64,000 nt of DNA, from positions 46,898,498 through 46,962,497 of the forward strand of contig OU964921.1 in the NCBI GenBank assembly GCA_918807975.1, given 5' to 3'. Every line of letters begins with the position of its first letter. The stretch's first letter is position 1. Below are positions 14,001 to 22,639 of the stretch, piece after piece. The DNA comes from Aplidium turbinatum. Lineage: Eukaryota; Chordata; Ascidiacea; Aplousobranchia; Polyclinidae. Made by a program: the position numbers and the translations under genes. The notes under the pieces were generated by a model, which was not told the DNA's origin, made no database searches, and was given only the letters and a program-made list of their open reading frames with translations.

Positions 14001-17000
14001 TGGGAATGTACAGTAATGGACACTACATGTAATGGACACTACAATAGGCAAGTCATTGAGAAATTTCGCCAAAAAGTGATTTTCCTCTTTTTCATTTTAG
14101 CACATTTCAAACGTTTTAAAATCTATGTTTTTCTATGTTCTCCTTCTACCATCAGTGAAATTCAAAAATGATGGCGATAAACCAGCAACAAGCTTATAAA
14201 GTTGCTAAGTGTGATATGAAGCTGAGAATTAATTAAGTAGCCTATCCAACAATGGCTTTCTACAAAAACCTGCCATTGGTGAAAGAAGACTCCGAGAAAC
14301 GGTGCATGGAGAAGATCTGACCTGCATCACAGTGTGAGGTGATAAGTCGCACTACCACAGTGCTAGGAAAATGAAGCTTCTCAAAGGAACAGAGAGAAAA
14401 CAGATTGATAAAAGTAGGGTAGTTACTTGGAAATGGCTAAGATTACAATACATAGAGTAGAAAAAGCATAATTATTTTGTGCTAAGTTAATCGTCTAGAC
14501 TTGTGATGAAGTGGAAGCTTTATATCTGTACAATTTAAATCGTCGTCTTCTGACCATCTGCTCTGTTGAAGAAAAGCTTTATTTCCAGCAAACGATTAAA
14601 AAGATTTGTAAAATGGCCTAAGTCATGCGTTTGAGTTAGGCCATTTGACATTTTTACGAAAATACCACTTTCTCGTTAACGTAGGTCTTAGAAAATTATG
14701 TGGCAGATGCGCTACATTTTAAGGACCTAAAAAACACTATTATCTCAATTTCGTCAAAAAGTGAGTTACGCCATTATTTTAATGGTCTTACGATACGCTT
14801 TGCAGTGGTTGCAACATGCAGGACTTGCCAATGGTCACACGCATTGTTTGGTATAGTGGCCACATGCAGTACTTGCCAGTTGCCACAGGCAGTGCTTGAT
14901 AATTGGCACATGCAGCACTTGCCAGTTGCCACAGGCAGTGCTTGGTAGTTGACACATGCAGTGCTTGGTAATTGCTGCACACACCGCTTGCTAAGCCAAT
15001 GCCCAGCCGTTATTATTGTACATATATACATGGAAGTTCAGTTGTTTTTGTTTCTAACCACCATAACAAAAGCACAAAAAAAGTAAAAGTAACTGAATGA
15101 AACTAAATTAAAAAGAAAGACAATGATACTAGAAAAAAGCAATAAAAAAATGAATTAAGCTGAAAAGAAAACAATTAAAACGGGCCACACTACCTACACA
15201 TATCTTGAGTCTCACATCACACAGGATAAAAGATGCACCAATAAAGAAAGATGAAAGATGCAAGTTAAAAGATGCACCAAAAGAAACGCAAAAATCGGAC
15301 AAGCAAAAGCGTCATTTTGGAAAAGTAATGAATTTTTAAAAAGTGATACAGATTTGCAATTATAACTGAAACTATTATCTTGTTATATCAAACCAGTCAT
15401 ATCATATAGAAGTGAAAGTTGGACCTACAACAAAGAAATTCACAAACAAATAAATGCTTTTCAACTCTAAAAATTAAATGAGGCTGTTCACCAGGCATTT
15501 AGTTAAATGACATGATATACGTTCTTTTGGTACAAACTAAGCTAAACTATCACAAGATGTGTGAGGTGAGCATCTGATTATATTCCGACGTTTCGTCAAT
15601 TAGACACGACTGACTTTTTTAAGGGATTAGTCAGGTAGTGACTACCTGTCTAGCATGGAAAAACACAGGACCATGCTGTAGCAAACCAACTAAACATGCA
15701 AAATAAAATTAAATTCCAAACAAAAATTATCGCACGCAAATTTTGAAACTAGAAAAAAGAGTTTAAATGTCAACAATCAACAAGAAACTTAAATAACGAC
15801 GGACCGGGGGAGAGTGAACCGTATGAGTCATATGCCAGTATACGCCAGATGAGTTTGATAGTAATTTATTTAACCCTTAGGCGGTTGGGCTCCTGGAGTC
15901 TTGCTCAGTTTGGGGGGGGGCTGTCGATTCTTCTTATGCTTTTGGAGTGATATCTCTGTTATTTTTTAAGGCACGGTTTCAAAATTTGGGATTCACTTTG
16001 TAAAACTATTCACGCAGAGCATATCCGAAAATTAAAACTATGTAAATTTTAGAACTGCTTATATACGTTGAAATGTTGATGTGACTTATGACGTTTGAAT
16101 TATTTGGTATTTTTTGATAGAGTAATGAAAAACATGCATTGCAATGTTGTGAATAATTTTTTTTTACATAATCTCAATTTAAATCATTTGATTAACGAGA
16201 CATGGGCCAAATTAATTGCTTTCATCCAGCTGGTGAGAAAATTTTGAACAATAGAATATGAAATATTTCAGAGGATGTGCTGAGAAATGCCTTATATCTC
16301 TCAATTTATAACCTTTATTCGCTCAAAATTTCAGCTCAATAGAGGTGAATAAAAGTTAGGAAAAGTCAAGAAATCTCGTAGTCGCAGCCTCAGTGGTTTT
16401 AGAGATACAACTGTTGATACAAAAAAGTTGAATTGACAGCCCCCCCCCCAACCTTCAAAGGGTTAATGAAGTGAACAACAAATTACCGATTGCGTGTGAG
16501 AAAGTCCTTGACTGTATTCAGGAGGCGCTTTGGAACATGAATGTCAACTGGTCGGCTTCCTCTTGTTTCGGTCCAGAAGCTGATCTGAAAGATTAACAAG
16601 TTCATTGCGTTGCTTGTTACAACATTATGTTTCATTTTATATACTTTCCTGTTACAATATAATTGCAAATAAATAGGTTGAAGCATACATAAGATTTCTT
16701 TTTAGCCGCTAAGTGTAAAACAAGATCGCAGCAATTTTTCAAACATTCTATCTATTTTTTTGAAAGCTTCATCTGATGAGTTTATTCTAATTCGGATAGA
16801 AGCGCACTTCTTAAATTTTTGATACATTTTTTTATCCAGCTGATAGCGATACTTCTTTGGATATTTGATCAAGTAGGTATAATGCTCAAAGATTCACAAA
16901 AACTCACATCAGGAAATTGTTCAGGCAAATTGTCAAGCACTTTCAGATCCAATAGATTGGACGTTTGTATTCTTAGCACCTGATCTCTGAAAAATTTAAG

Positions 17001-17142
17001 TAGATTACAACTGCACTGACTTTATGTAACATAAGCAGTATGTTTGCCCAAGATCTAAGTATCGAGGAATGACTTACCCATAGAAGAAGCGTTTGGCAGA
17101 AGCCACAGTCAGAAGAGCAGCGAAAATGACAAAAATCTTCAT
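5089..17142 (-). CDS. Procarboxypeptidase A/B (M14 metallocarboxypeptidase), 5' eight exons
   Basis: A secreted zinc carboxypeptidase that removes C-terminal residues from peptides, probably digestive. Exons: 17142-17078, 16986-16908, 16584-16487, 10596-10476, 10343-10242, 7906-7805, 7738-7631, 5176-5089. All have GT-AG borders and matching phases. Exon 1 encodes a signal peptide ([16 protein letters not shown]). Exons 2-4 encode the activation peptide ([51 protein letters not shown]). The enzyme follows: [16 protein letters not shown], the zinc motif HAREW in exon 6, [20 protein letters not shown] and GVDPNRNWD (substrate-binding Asn-Arg). The third zinc ligand, the catalytic tyrosine and glutamate and the specificity pocket lie in later exons. 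None were found between 5088 and 1, so the gene runs off the left edge and A versus B specificity cannot be told. Confidence 0.95.
5177..5960. other. Intron sequence without recognisable gene
   Basis: This is part of the carboxypeptidase intron between exons 7 and 8. The open frame 5858-5565 on the minus strand has no recognisable motif. I see nothing else. Confidence 0.35.
5965..6554 (+). mobile_element. hAT (Charlie/Buster-like) 3' relic
   Basis: The open frame 5971-6318 encodes the C-terminal end of a hAT transposase of the ZBED5/FAM200 kind: [20 protein letters not shown], then [19 protein letters not shown]. About 230 bp downstream comes the right terminus GAGAACCACTG (6544-6554), the complement of the Charlie-type start CAGTGGTTCTC. 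The left end and the rest of the transposase were not found, so this is a 5'-truncated copy inside a carboxypeptidase intron. Confidence 0.78.
6668..7575 (+). mobile_element. Possible piggyBac-type remnant
   Basis: It starts with TTAACCCTTTA at 6668, the usual piggyBac tip. Near 7575 a weaker GAAAGGGTCAA could be the decayed other tip. An open frame at 6922-7140 (72 aa) is followed in the same frame after a stop by a cysteine-rich stretch ([19 protein letters not shown], about 7145-7215) that resembles a piggyBac Cys-rich tail. No catalytic part is visible. Weak evidence overall; the 72-aa frame itself is unrecognised. Confidence 0.28.
7976..8192 (-). repeat. SINE family I copy with 14-bp target duplication
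   Basis: It is flanked by the exact direct repeat CCTAGATGCCAGAT at 7976-7989 and 8179-8192. The body, on the minus strand, matches the copies at 20290-20545 and 23941-24195: a segment with ACCGATTGTGTT, then CTGTTGTAGAGC-like, then an A/T-rich tail. It is truncated at the tRNA-like head. The clean duplication marks a retrotransposed insertion 70 bp upstream of exon 6. Confidence 0.85.
8193..9271. other. Intron sequence, small direct repeats only
   Basis: No exon or element was recognised. Around 8610-8640 a 16-bp block (GTGGGCATGTGGGCTT-like) is repeated in tandem. The rest is AT-rich. Confidence 0.3.
9272..9656. repeat. Large hairpin-forming foldback element
   Basis: The arms 9272-9402 and 9536-9656 are near-perfect inverted copies, sharing for example GAGTGACACAGGAATGATTA, AACAGATCACATGAGGTGTG and CCACAGGCGAATAACTGCC-type blocks. 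They are separated by about 130 bp. No coding capacity. This is a MITE-like foldback in the intron between exons 5 and 6. Confidence 0.85.
9657..10241. other. Intron sequence next to exon 5
   Basis: No gene was recognised. The stretch 10110-10230 is rich in repeated GCCCAG/GGGCCC/CCCAG words in both orientations and may be a small decayed foldback repeat. Confidence 0.3.
11022..11861 (-). pseudogene. DUF7869-like protein of the 4.2 kb element
   Basis: Two open pieces, 11861-11346 and 11342-11022, cover one conserved protein. The first has [40 protein letters not shown] and [18 protein letters not shown]. The second has [20 protein letters not shown] and [12 protein letters not shown] recognise this pattern from a large family of uncharacterised, multi-copy invertebrate proteins (DUF7869). 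The spaced aspartates and TQMECDS block suggest an RNase-H-like, transposase-type fold, which is inference. The same frame upstream of the methionine continues with stops, so the N-terminus is decayed. The switch of frame near 11344 is one break. Confidence 0.72.
12225..13710 (-). mobile_element. 5'-truncated LINE (Jockey/CR1-superfamily-like)
   Basis: A non-LTR retrotransposon whose 3' two-thirds is intact enough to hold one 437-codon open frame, followed by about 115 bp of 3' untranslated sequence. The 5' truncation is near 13710, where the sequence switches to an unrelated plus-strand LINE fragment. It sits inside the 4.2 kb TIR element and is younger than it. A poly-A tail and target duplication were not clearly seen. 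Confidence 0.82.
12340..13653 (-). CDS. Reverse transcriptase of the truncated LINE
   Basis: Reverse transcriptase domain beginning inside motif [21 protein letters not shown], with the frame open upstream ([11 protein letters not shown]). Then [20 protein letters not shown] (motif B), [10 protein letters not shown] with the catalytic [19 protein letters not shown], and a C-terminal block [20 protein letters not shown] followed by a Cys-His motif C-x-C-x(9)-H-H-x(4)-C. The endonuclease and finger subdomain are missing through 5' truncation. The long uninterrupted frame suggests a fairly recent insertion. The clade is judged from memory of similar jockey-annotated proteins. Confidence 0.88.
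   Translation of the reverse strand: MVDLTAAYDTVWHQGLTLKLLRMIPDKKVVRFLANILANRTFLLKTSDGQCSRPRRLKNGVPQGSCLSPLLFNIYISDMPETTSRQYGYADDLALLNSDKSWHVVEEALTDDMAQIADYLKLWMLKLSLAKTTVTPFHLCNMESTRQLSVSLNGNPLPHNPCPTYLGVKLDRQLTYKHHAEALHAKLSARNNLLRCLAGTSWGASTSTLRTSALALVYSTSEYASPTWCRSVHTSKIDTALNTTMRIITGCLLPTPTDFLPVLSGIAPGRLRRENHVHSLVLQAMSRDDHLLNQIVLNSHSQKPQRLKSRRPFSRHAAAICKSNFHISEVWNREWREVARPTQLTVLPNTNTPPGAELPRKEWVKLNRLRTGVGRFSSNMFQWGLADSPSCACGSDFQTAHHIIYQCPVYRPQDRHVDLTMLDEYTIHWLLCLDVTT
13711..13850 (+). mobile_element. LINE 3'-end fragment (zinc-finger tail)
   Basis: About 125 bp here match 47826-47955 closely: TTTTGCCCACGTCTTT, CATCACCATCCAAA, CCAATGCTCGG. In that copy the segment follows the reverse-transcriptase C-terminus and would encode a C2H2-like tail (CPRLF...H). 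This fragment is therefore the tail of a second LINE family, in opposite orientation to the neighbouring truncated LINE. Confidence 0.7.
14805..14995. repeat. Minisatellite, about 23-bp unit
   Basis: A unit of about 23 bp (ACATGCAGYACTTGCCAGTTGCC-like, alternating with ACAGGCAGTGCTTGGTA) is repeated about eight times with divergence; alternate units are more alike, giving a 46-bp rhythm. It directly abuts the right tip of the 4.2 kb TIR element. Peptides read from it are artefacts of the repeat. Confidence 0.85.
15180..15490 (+). mobile_element. Degenerate LINE fragment
   Basis: In broken frames the plus strand reads YLGS-like [52 protein letters not shown], the region just after the reverse transcriptase core in RTE-like LINEs. 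The same kind of region occurs at 32110-32620. No ends were identified. Confidence 0.62.
15874..16462. mobile_element. piggyBac-type MITE (589 bp) with TTAA duplication
   Basis: It is bounded by TTAA at 15870-15873 and 16463-16466, with tips CCCTTAGGCGG and CCCTTTGAAGG. The ends carry a G/C run and GGGCTGTCRATTC words. Both halves match the two ends of the 6.5 kb piggyBac element at 53548-60069, for example AAAACCACTGAGGCTGCG-type and GTGATATCTCTGTTATTTTT blocks. It is therefore an internally deleted derivative of that family, without a gene. Its right tip lies 24 bp from the exon 3 splice donor of the carboxypeptidase gene. Confidence 0.9.
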
Positions 17143-17187
17143 CTTGTCTGTACTTTTGATACTGGCAACTTGCTATGTTCCCTTCTG

Positions 17188-17195
17188 CTTATATA
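17188..17195 (-). promoter_or_regulatory. TATA box of the carboxypeptidase gene
   Basis: On the minus strand TATATAAG lies 46-53 bp upstream of the ATG at 17142. With a usual 25-30 bp spacing, transcription would start near 17160-17165 and leave a leader of about 20 nt. No other core elements were recognised. Confidence 0.6.
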
Positions 17196-17510
17196 CCAGT
17201 CACTGATCCAACACCTGACGAGTTGTACTTACTGACTTAACAGCAAATTCATAGCAAGCTTTTACTTTTTTATCCGAAAGTAATCATATTTGTTGCTGTG
17301 GGAAACAGACACATGTTTATTGTGTTTGCACAAGCTGTTCATGACTAAATACAGGTAAAGCCAAACTTTTCACGGTATTGTGTACACCTAAATTATAATA
17401 AATCAGATACGTTTCTAGTAGCTACAGCAAATGTCTCACAAAGTACATGAAAAAGACGATTGTGACTCACGCTTTTTTTTTTTTTTTTTATGTTACGCAT
17501 TGCATGTGAT

Positions 17511-17700
17511 TGTCAGTTACTGTATTATTTCGGTATGCAGGGGCGGATTGTCAGTTACTGTATAATTTCGGTATGCAGTGGCGGATTGTCAGTTACGGTA
17601 TTATTTCGTATGCAGTGGCGGATTGTCAGTTACTGTATTATTTCGGTATGCAGTGGCGGATTGTCAGTTACTGTATTATTTCGGTATGCAGGGGCGGGTT
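17511..17700. repeat. 38-bp minisatellite, five copies
   Basis: The unit is ATTGTCAGTTACTGTATTAT plus TTCGGTATGCAGTGGCGG, about 38 bp, repeated five times with few changes; one copy lacks a base. Each unit ends in CAGKGGCGG, which looks like a hAT-type tip. The last copy runs straight into CAGGGGCGGGTTTAGAC, the apparent start of an element. Confidence 0.9.
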
Positions 17701-20016
17701 TAGACAAAAGATCCAGGGGTTAACAAAGTTTCTTAGAAGTAAAATTTGTAATACCAAATGGAAAATGTAAAAGTCACAGCTCTCGAAAAACAAAACAGAG
17801 TATCAAGAGGTCTGGGGCTGGCTTTCTATAATTTTTTTTAGCAAACTTAGTCGTATTTTAGTGACTTTTTATGCATTTCAGTCTTATTAATGTTTTTTGG
17901 TGGACGCACTCTTGGTATTTGACTAAATTTGTCAAAACTGGAAGTTTGAGTTTCAAATTTTAGCTTAAAGTGCCTCTGACAGGAAAATAAATTTACCTAA
18001 GATACCAAAAAGATGACACTAACAAACTTTCCTGACCAAAAAATCATAAAAAATATCAACAGGCTACTAAGTTACACGCTTGCAAACTTTCGTTCACTTT
18101 CGGCAAATCTGGCACTCATTCAATTGCGAAAATAAAACCGGCAACCTCGCTGTGACGTCACCATGGGTGGGAAGGATACATTCTTTCTCTGTGGTTAGTT
18201 GGTAAGGTATGGTACGACTGCTCCAAAACGTCAATGTGTGGGGCTCTATTGGTCTAAAGCATGTGCAAAATGAGAATTACCGAAATGAAAAAGTCAACTT
18301 ATTATTACTATCAGGTTTAGATCAAATAGATTGAGTTTATTTTTATCAAACAGCATCTCAATTCAAATGAAATTGCAGTTTTTCTAAACTCTTGTAGGGC
18401 TACAATTTGGATAATTTTTTTATTTGTCCTAATCTGGCTATAGCCATTTGCAGTGTAACAGCAGTATCTCACAGACAGTACCCTTAATTTATGGTTGAGG
18501 TGATGCCTGGAAATTGCTGTTTATGTGACAGAGTCAGTGACAAAGACGTGTGCTATCTTTTCATGCTTCCAAACGAAGAAAACTTTGACTATTTTCTTCT
18601 CAGCACCTTGTTTTGTTTGGAAGCATGAAAAGATAAGTGTTCGAAAGTGTTCGAAAATGGGATGGACCATACAAAACTAGTCGTATATGATCTCTTCACT
18701 TCAATGGAGATGATTTTGTTAACACCACCAACCCGATTTGGATCTTCTCAGCAATGAGTGGCGTGCTGGGAACTGTAGGTGGTGCGTTTGCCACAAGTGC
18801 GAGTCTATGTCCCAGCCCAATGAATGTGTATGTTGCCATGAAGTGCCACAGAAGAAAGAACTTTTGAAGAAAGACGCATCTAGCTGTATTACCAATTTGA
18901 CCAATTTTGAAGCACACTTACATCCTGCGGTTCTGAGGACTTTTTTTTATGAGGAGCAGGAAGAACTGGAGAAAAAGCAATAAACCGAAAGGAGAAAACG
19001 AAGACCTATCAAAAGAGTAAGGATGCTACATTAGGCTAAAAATACCCTCAACGCTAAAGAATGCACACTAAACGAAGTGATTTTATTTCCTTGCAGGCAG
19101 TATCGGTAATTAGTCGCTTACCTGCATGTAGCCTATTGGAGTGGATATTACAAGGTGGTGCTCTCGGAAGCAACAATCGGATTGTGCTGCCGTCATGCAT
19201 TGTTTGGCGAATCCGAAACAATTTTTAAGTCCAGATGGCCGTTACACCGGATTTCAATGGCCAACTGAAGGCACATTATGAGAGAGCGAGAGAAGTTTTA
19301 TTTATTTATGAATAGTGATGAATGATGATGAATTAAATATGAATGATGATTCGTACGATTTCTTTATTTTTCACTTCAAGTATATTTTAGGTTTTGTAGG
19401 AACATATCCAGTAGAGTTTTACTAAACTGCGAAAAACAATAAATCTTCGAAAAAAGCAACCGCTTGTACCAACTCCGACCAAACTGTGATCCACCAAATA
19501 CATCTAGAAAGCATTTGTTTCATCCGTCCCTAACAACGCCCACCCACGATGACGTAACACCACCAAAGTCGTCCCAGAGCAGTGAAATATGGAGTTTCGC
19601 CTGTGGTGGCGCTGCGGAACTGTCGTTTTGTATAAATTTTGCCCTAACCAGTCGAGCTTCAAGGTTAAGGTTAAAAAGTTCGCTAAGCATAATTCTGCGC
19701 TAGAAAATGCTTAGAAAAGTTACTATACTTGGGTCCAACCTGTCAGGGGCATTTTAAAGTTAAAGATACGCTTCAAATAACGTTTGTTTTTTGACCATAA
19801 AAGTCACCCACACCGCTAATGCCTTTACGCCAAGCTCAGCTGCCACTCTGTGACTAATAATTAACCTTGAAGGATAAAGGAGGCATTTTGCAGAAACTTC
19901 AAAAGGCTGAGCGAAAATAATAATAATAACACAATATCATATTTTCCACGTCGGGGGGCCATTCAAAAAGGGGGCCCGGGGTAACTGCACCCTCTGCCAC
20001 CCTCTAAATCTGGGCC
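17684..20016. mobile_element. Possible hAT-type element around a P2X7-C-domain gene
   Basis: The left side reads CAGGGGCGGGTTTAGACA at 17684. The right side, inverted, reads CAGGCCCAGATTTAGAGGG near 20016. These resemble a diverged hAT terminus pair, but no 8-bp flanking duplication was found (TCGGTATG against ACTATGCT). The interior holds the P2X7-C-type relic and a small hairpin (18555-18632). The two ends may belong to different insertions. Confidence 0.35.
18738..19270 (+). pseudogene. P2X7 C-terminal-domain protein relic, two pieces
   Basis: The first piece (18738-18983) encodes CVCHKCESMSQPNECVCCHE, CITNLTNFEAHLHPAVLRTF and an acidic end. This is the cysteine pattern of the P2X7 receptor intracellular domain, which also occurs as stand-alone multi-copy proteins in invertebrates. 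A second piece at about 19120-19265 encodes a matching end (FLSPDGRYTGFQWP), preceded by a decayed RWC/LPSC-like region. The two could be exons or a broken single frame. The pieces are separated by stops, so I call a pseudogene. No membrane segments are present, so it is not a channel. Confidence 0.6.
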
Positions 20017-20289
20017 TGACTATGCTGGAATATTTTCTGAACATGTCGAGAATTTGCCGAGACAGCTCTACCTTTTCCAATATGATGTATAACGCTTATT
20101 TTGTCTCGAAACTCTCACACTGCATGTAGTGAAATTTTATGTTGTGAATCTTTTTTGTTGCTTCAAGTTTGTCGGCGCGGCCTTTTATGAGTGCTTCTTG
20201 TTTTTGTGATGAAATGATTTTCTTTTTTTCTGTTGAACATGCAGCTAATCGCCTGTGGAGTGTTTTAGTTATTCAGCTATCTGTGTTGT

Positions 20290-20545
20290 TTGGTGCTTGT
20301 GATGATAATAATGTTATGGTTGTTATTTACTGTCGCTCTACAACAGCTAAGATCTTTTATCGACAAGGCTCTCTTTAATTGCATATCAGATTTAGGAGGC
20401 CATTACATTATTACCCGACTTATCCTCATTGCGTTTGTAAGAAAGAACACAATCGGTACCGTTTTTAAACTTTTTGATATGACCTGACCTGGAATCGATC
20501 TCAGATTTACCAGCATTTAAACCAAAGGCGATTACCACTTGGTGT
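20290..20545 (-). repeat. SINE family I, near full length
   Basis: On the minus strand it starts with a tRNA-like head (CCAAGTGGTAATCGCCT), a B-box-like GAGATCGATTCCAGGTC, the body ACCGATTGTGTTCTTTC and ends in GTTGTAGAGCGACAGTAAAT and an AT-rich tail. The match to the copy at 23941-24195 extends over the whole length. Confidence 0.8.
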
Positions 20546-21690
20546 TAGGCAGACCTTAACTTTTTTCCGTAGGGGATGGGGGTTTAATCGCTTTTTTTAT
20601 CTAACTAGCCCCGGCTTTAGAATACAACAGGACATTTTAAGACCTCTGAAAAGAAATTGAAATTTCCGTCCAAACCCTCCACCTATCCTGAAAATTAGTT
20701 TTTGCCTTTAATTGCTTAAAGTTGTATGAACGTCACGTTTTGTTTATGGCATTAACATTCAAATATTATTTGCTACTGTGCTGTACTAAAACACATTAAC
20801 TATGTTGCTCAAGACAGTCGTAAACAGTTTTCTGGCCTTGGTATCATCGTAAAGCACAGGAAAGTGGTCATTTCGATTTGTGCGCATGCGCAAAAGCGTG
20901 ACATTAATGCAAACAGCTTGTATGAAGTTTTTTGTAGTTGAGCGGCTGTAATTTGACCAAAAACTATCTTCAAAAACAGATGTTTGTCGGCGCGAGGTGG
21001 TTGTTGAGAAAGCTTTATCAAAAGGTTACTAGACTAGACGATGCGTAGATCCTGAAGTTTATAAAACGACTGGCAATATTTTCTCTTTAACACACCCTAT
21101 TATTGGCAGTTAATGTGACCTAGTTGGAAATCCCGTTCTCTGAGTCCCTAATAAAAGATTTTCTTGACTAAAGTCAGTCTTGTGCTGAAGTTTGACGGTT
21201 CAGTGAAAGTTGGGTTCTAACAGAATGTTCTTGTTCTGGTAGTCAAGCTTTGTCTGGTGTTTGGGGGAGAAATTTGTGTCTGGTATTGATCATGCTGTAG
21301 GCAAACGCAAAGAGAAAGCAAACGTTTCCCGTTGCACAAACAACTGGTTGTGACTACACACGCTTTGTTATCTTTAATTGTGACATCAAAGTAAGCTTTA
21401 GCAAGTATCAGTACTTACTAATTTAAATGCTCAATAAGGAAAGTTATTTTTGAAAAGCTGTTGCTTGGAATGACGTATAGGTGGGAAAAAGACAGATGCG
21501 ACACGTCATAATTGCAACATCAAGCTAGCTTGAATGCGACCACTTGCAAAAGCCAGAATCAACAGAGGCGCTGATAGAAATGACGACGTACATAGTTAAA
21601 GTTTACGCTCCCATGTGGTTTACACAATAAGATTCTCGGTCCTTCCTTCGGTTGGTTAAGCTGACTCGCTATCTGAAAGGCCAATTCAAA
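20546..21690. other. Non-coding stretch
   Basis: No gene, RNA or element ends were recognised; short open frames here have no known motif. Confidence 0.3.
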
Positions 21691-21699
21691 AAGTCATCG

Positions 21700-22145
21700 A
21701 CAGTTGCCTACAAACAAACGTCTTCGCTGCGCATTCGCAGAATGTACTGTAGTGTTGGCCCTTCTGCATGACGAGTCTAAACCAATGCGTACGCTCGCAG
21801 TTCATCGGATCCAGAAAGCAAGGGACGAGTACACGGGTGAGATACGTCGTCTCGAAATTCCTAAGGTAAACTTTGAGTACACAGATTTGACAACGATCTC
21901 GTTGCTCCGGTGGAGCGAGCAGAAACTCACTGAGCCACCAATTATACGCGATTTCAGCATCCAACAGCTCACAGAGCTTTTCGTCGATTATGATTCTACA
22001 TCGATTGACAGTTTTCCGTGCTGCACACAAGCAGTTGAGCCCGCAATGAAACTCGTCACATAAGTGAGCGATGAAGCCATCAGCCATGACAGCAGACATA
22101 AACTTGCCGACGCGAACTGCTGCTCGCTCACAGCATTCACGTTTT
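21700..22145 (+). pseudogene. Fragment of an uncharacterised multi-copy, mobile-element-like protein
   Basis: The frame 21704-22063 encodes RRLEIPKVNFEYTDLTTISL, LTEPPIIRDFSIQQL and PCCTQAVEPAMKLVT. After one stop the frame goes on as VSDEAISHDSRHKLAD. From memory this matches the C-terminal end of a repeated family of uncharacterised invertebrate proteins (PCHTQAVER-type motif) found in mobile-element contexts. Its enzymatic role is unknown to me. The antisense frame 22099-21686 is a shadow. No element ends were seen. Confidence 0.45.
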
Positions 22146-22639
22146 GAGTCAAAGAATTAAAGATTACGTTCTGTGATTGTTTTTAACTGTTTTCGGCGTT
22201 TTGTATATTTTCCGTTTTTTAATTATTATTATTATTTAAAAAAAAAAAAAAAAAAGTTTTTTATTATATTTAGGTGATATTGACTTTTTTGTGCGGCGTT
22301 TTTCCGCGGCCCGATCTAAAAAAGGTTTTCAGATTATTTGTTTGTGACCTAAGCCTCCTATCGGAGCCGAGTTGCTAAGTGATTTGACAAAAAAAGTGCA
22401 TTGACGGCCCTCCCTATTAAACAATGCAATAAATTGCAACTTTTTAAACGTAGCCAGCTAACTGAACAGCAGTCGCAAACCAGCAATGGGAAAAACAGAG
22501 AAAAAGACGTAACACAAATTATATTACAATGAGGCAAACGCAATTCGCTACAAACGGTTTTACAATTTGTCTAATCTGATAATAAAAATTGTGTAGTTTC
22601 TTGTAAATTCAAACTTTTGGTGAATTTTTGTGTTCTAGT
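22146..22639. other. Non-coding stretch with A-run
   Basis: A 17-base A run near 22238-22255 may be the tail of a retrocopy. GCGGCGTTTTTCCGCGGCCCG near 22294 is a small GC-rich palindrome-like block. Nothing else was recognised. Confidence 0.3.

Larger units (their letters stand above)
10637..14792. mobile_element. 4.2 kb TIR element carrying a DUF7869-like gene
   Basis: The termini are inverted: 10637-10695 and 14735-14792 share CGTMAGACYA, then AAAATAATGGCGTAACTCA, and a GAGATAAT block further in. Inside each end sit copies of GACTTAGGCCATT (near 10827 and 10857, and near 14612 and 14632, in both orientations), like subterminal binding repeats. The internal gene (11861-11022, minus strand) is a broken DUF7869-like protein that may be the transposase. 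A LINE (about 12225-13710) and another LINE piece lie inside. The left tip is only 40 bp from exon 4 of the carboxypeptidase gene, so the element fills most of that intron. Its superfamily was not recognised. Confidence 0.72.

Noticed and set aside
14774-15031. Cysteine-rich open frames on both strands
   Set aside because: They are readings of the 23-bp minisatellite, present on both strands.
17490-17770. Open frames with repeated SVTVLFRYAG-like peptides
   Set aside because: They come from the 38-bp minisatellite.
21686-22099. 137-aa minus-strand open frame
   Set aside because: It is the antisense of the better-supported plus-strand fragment.
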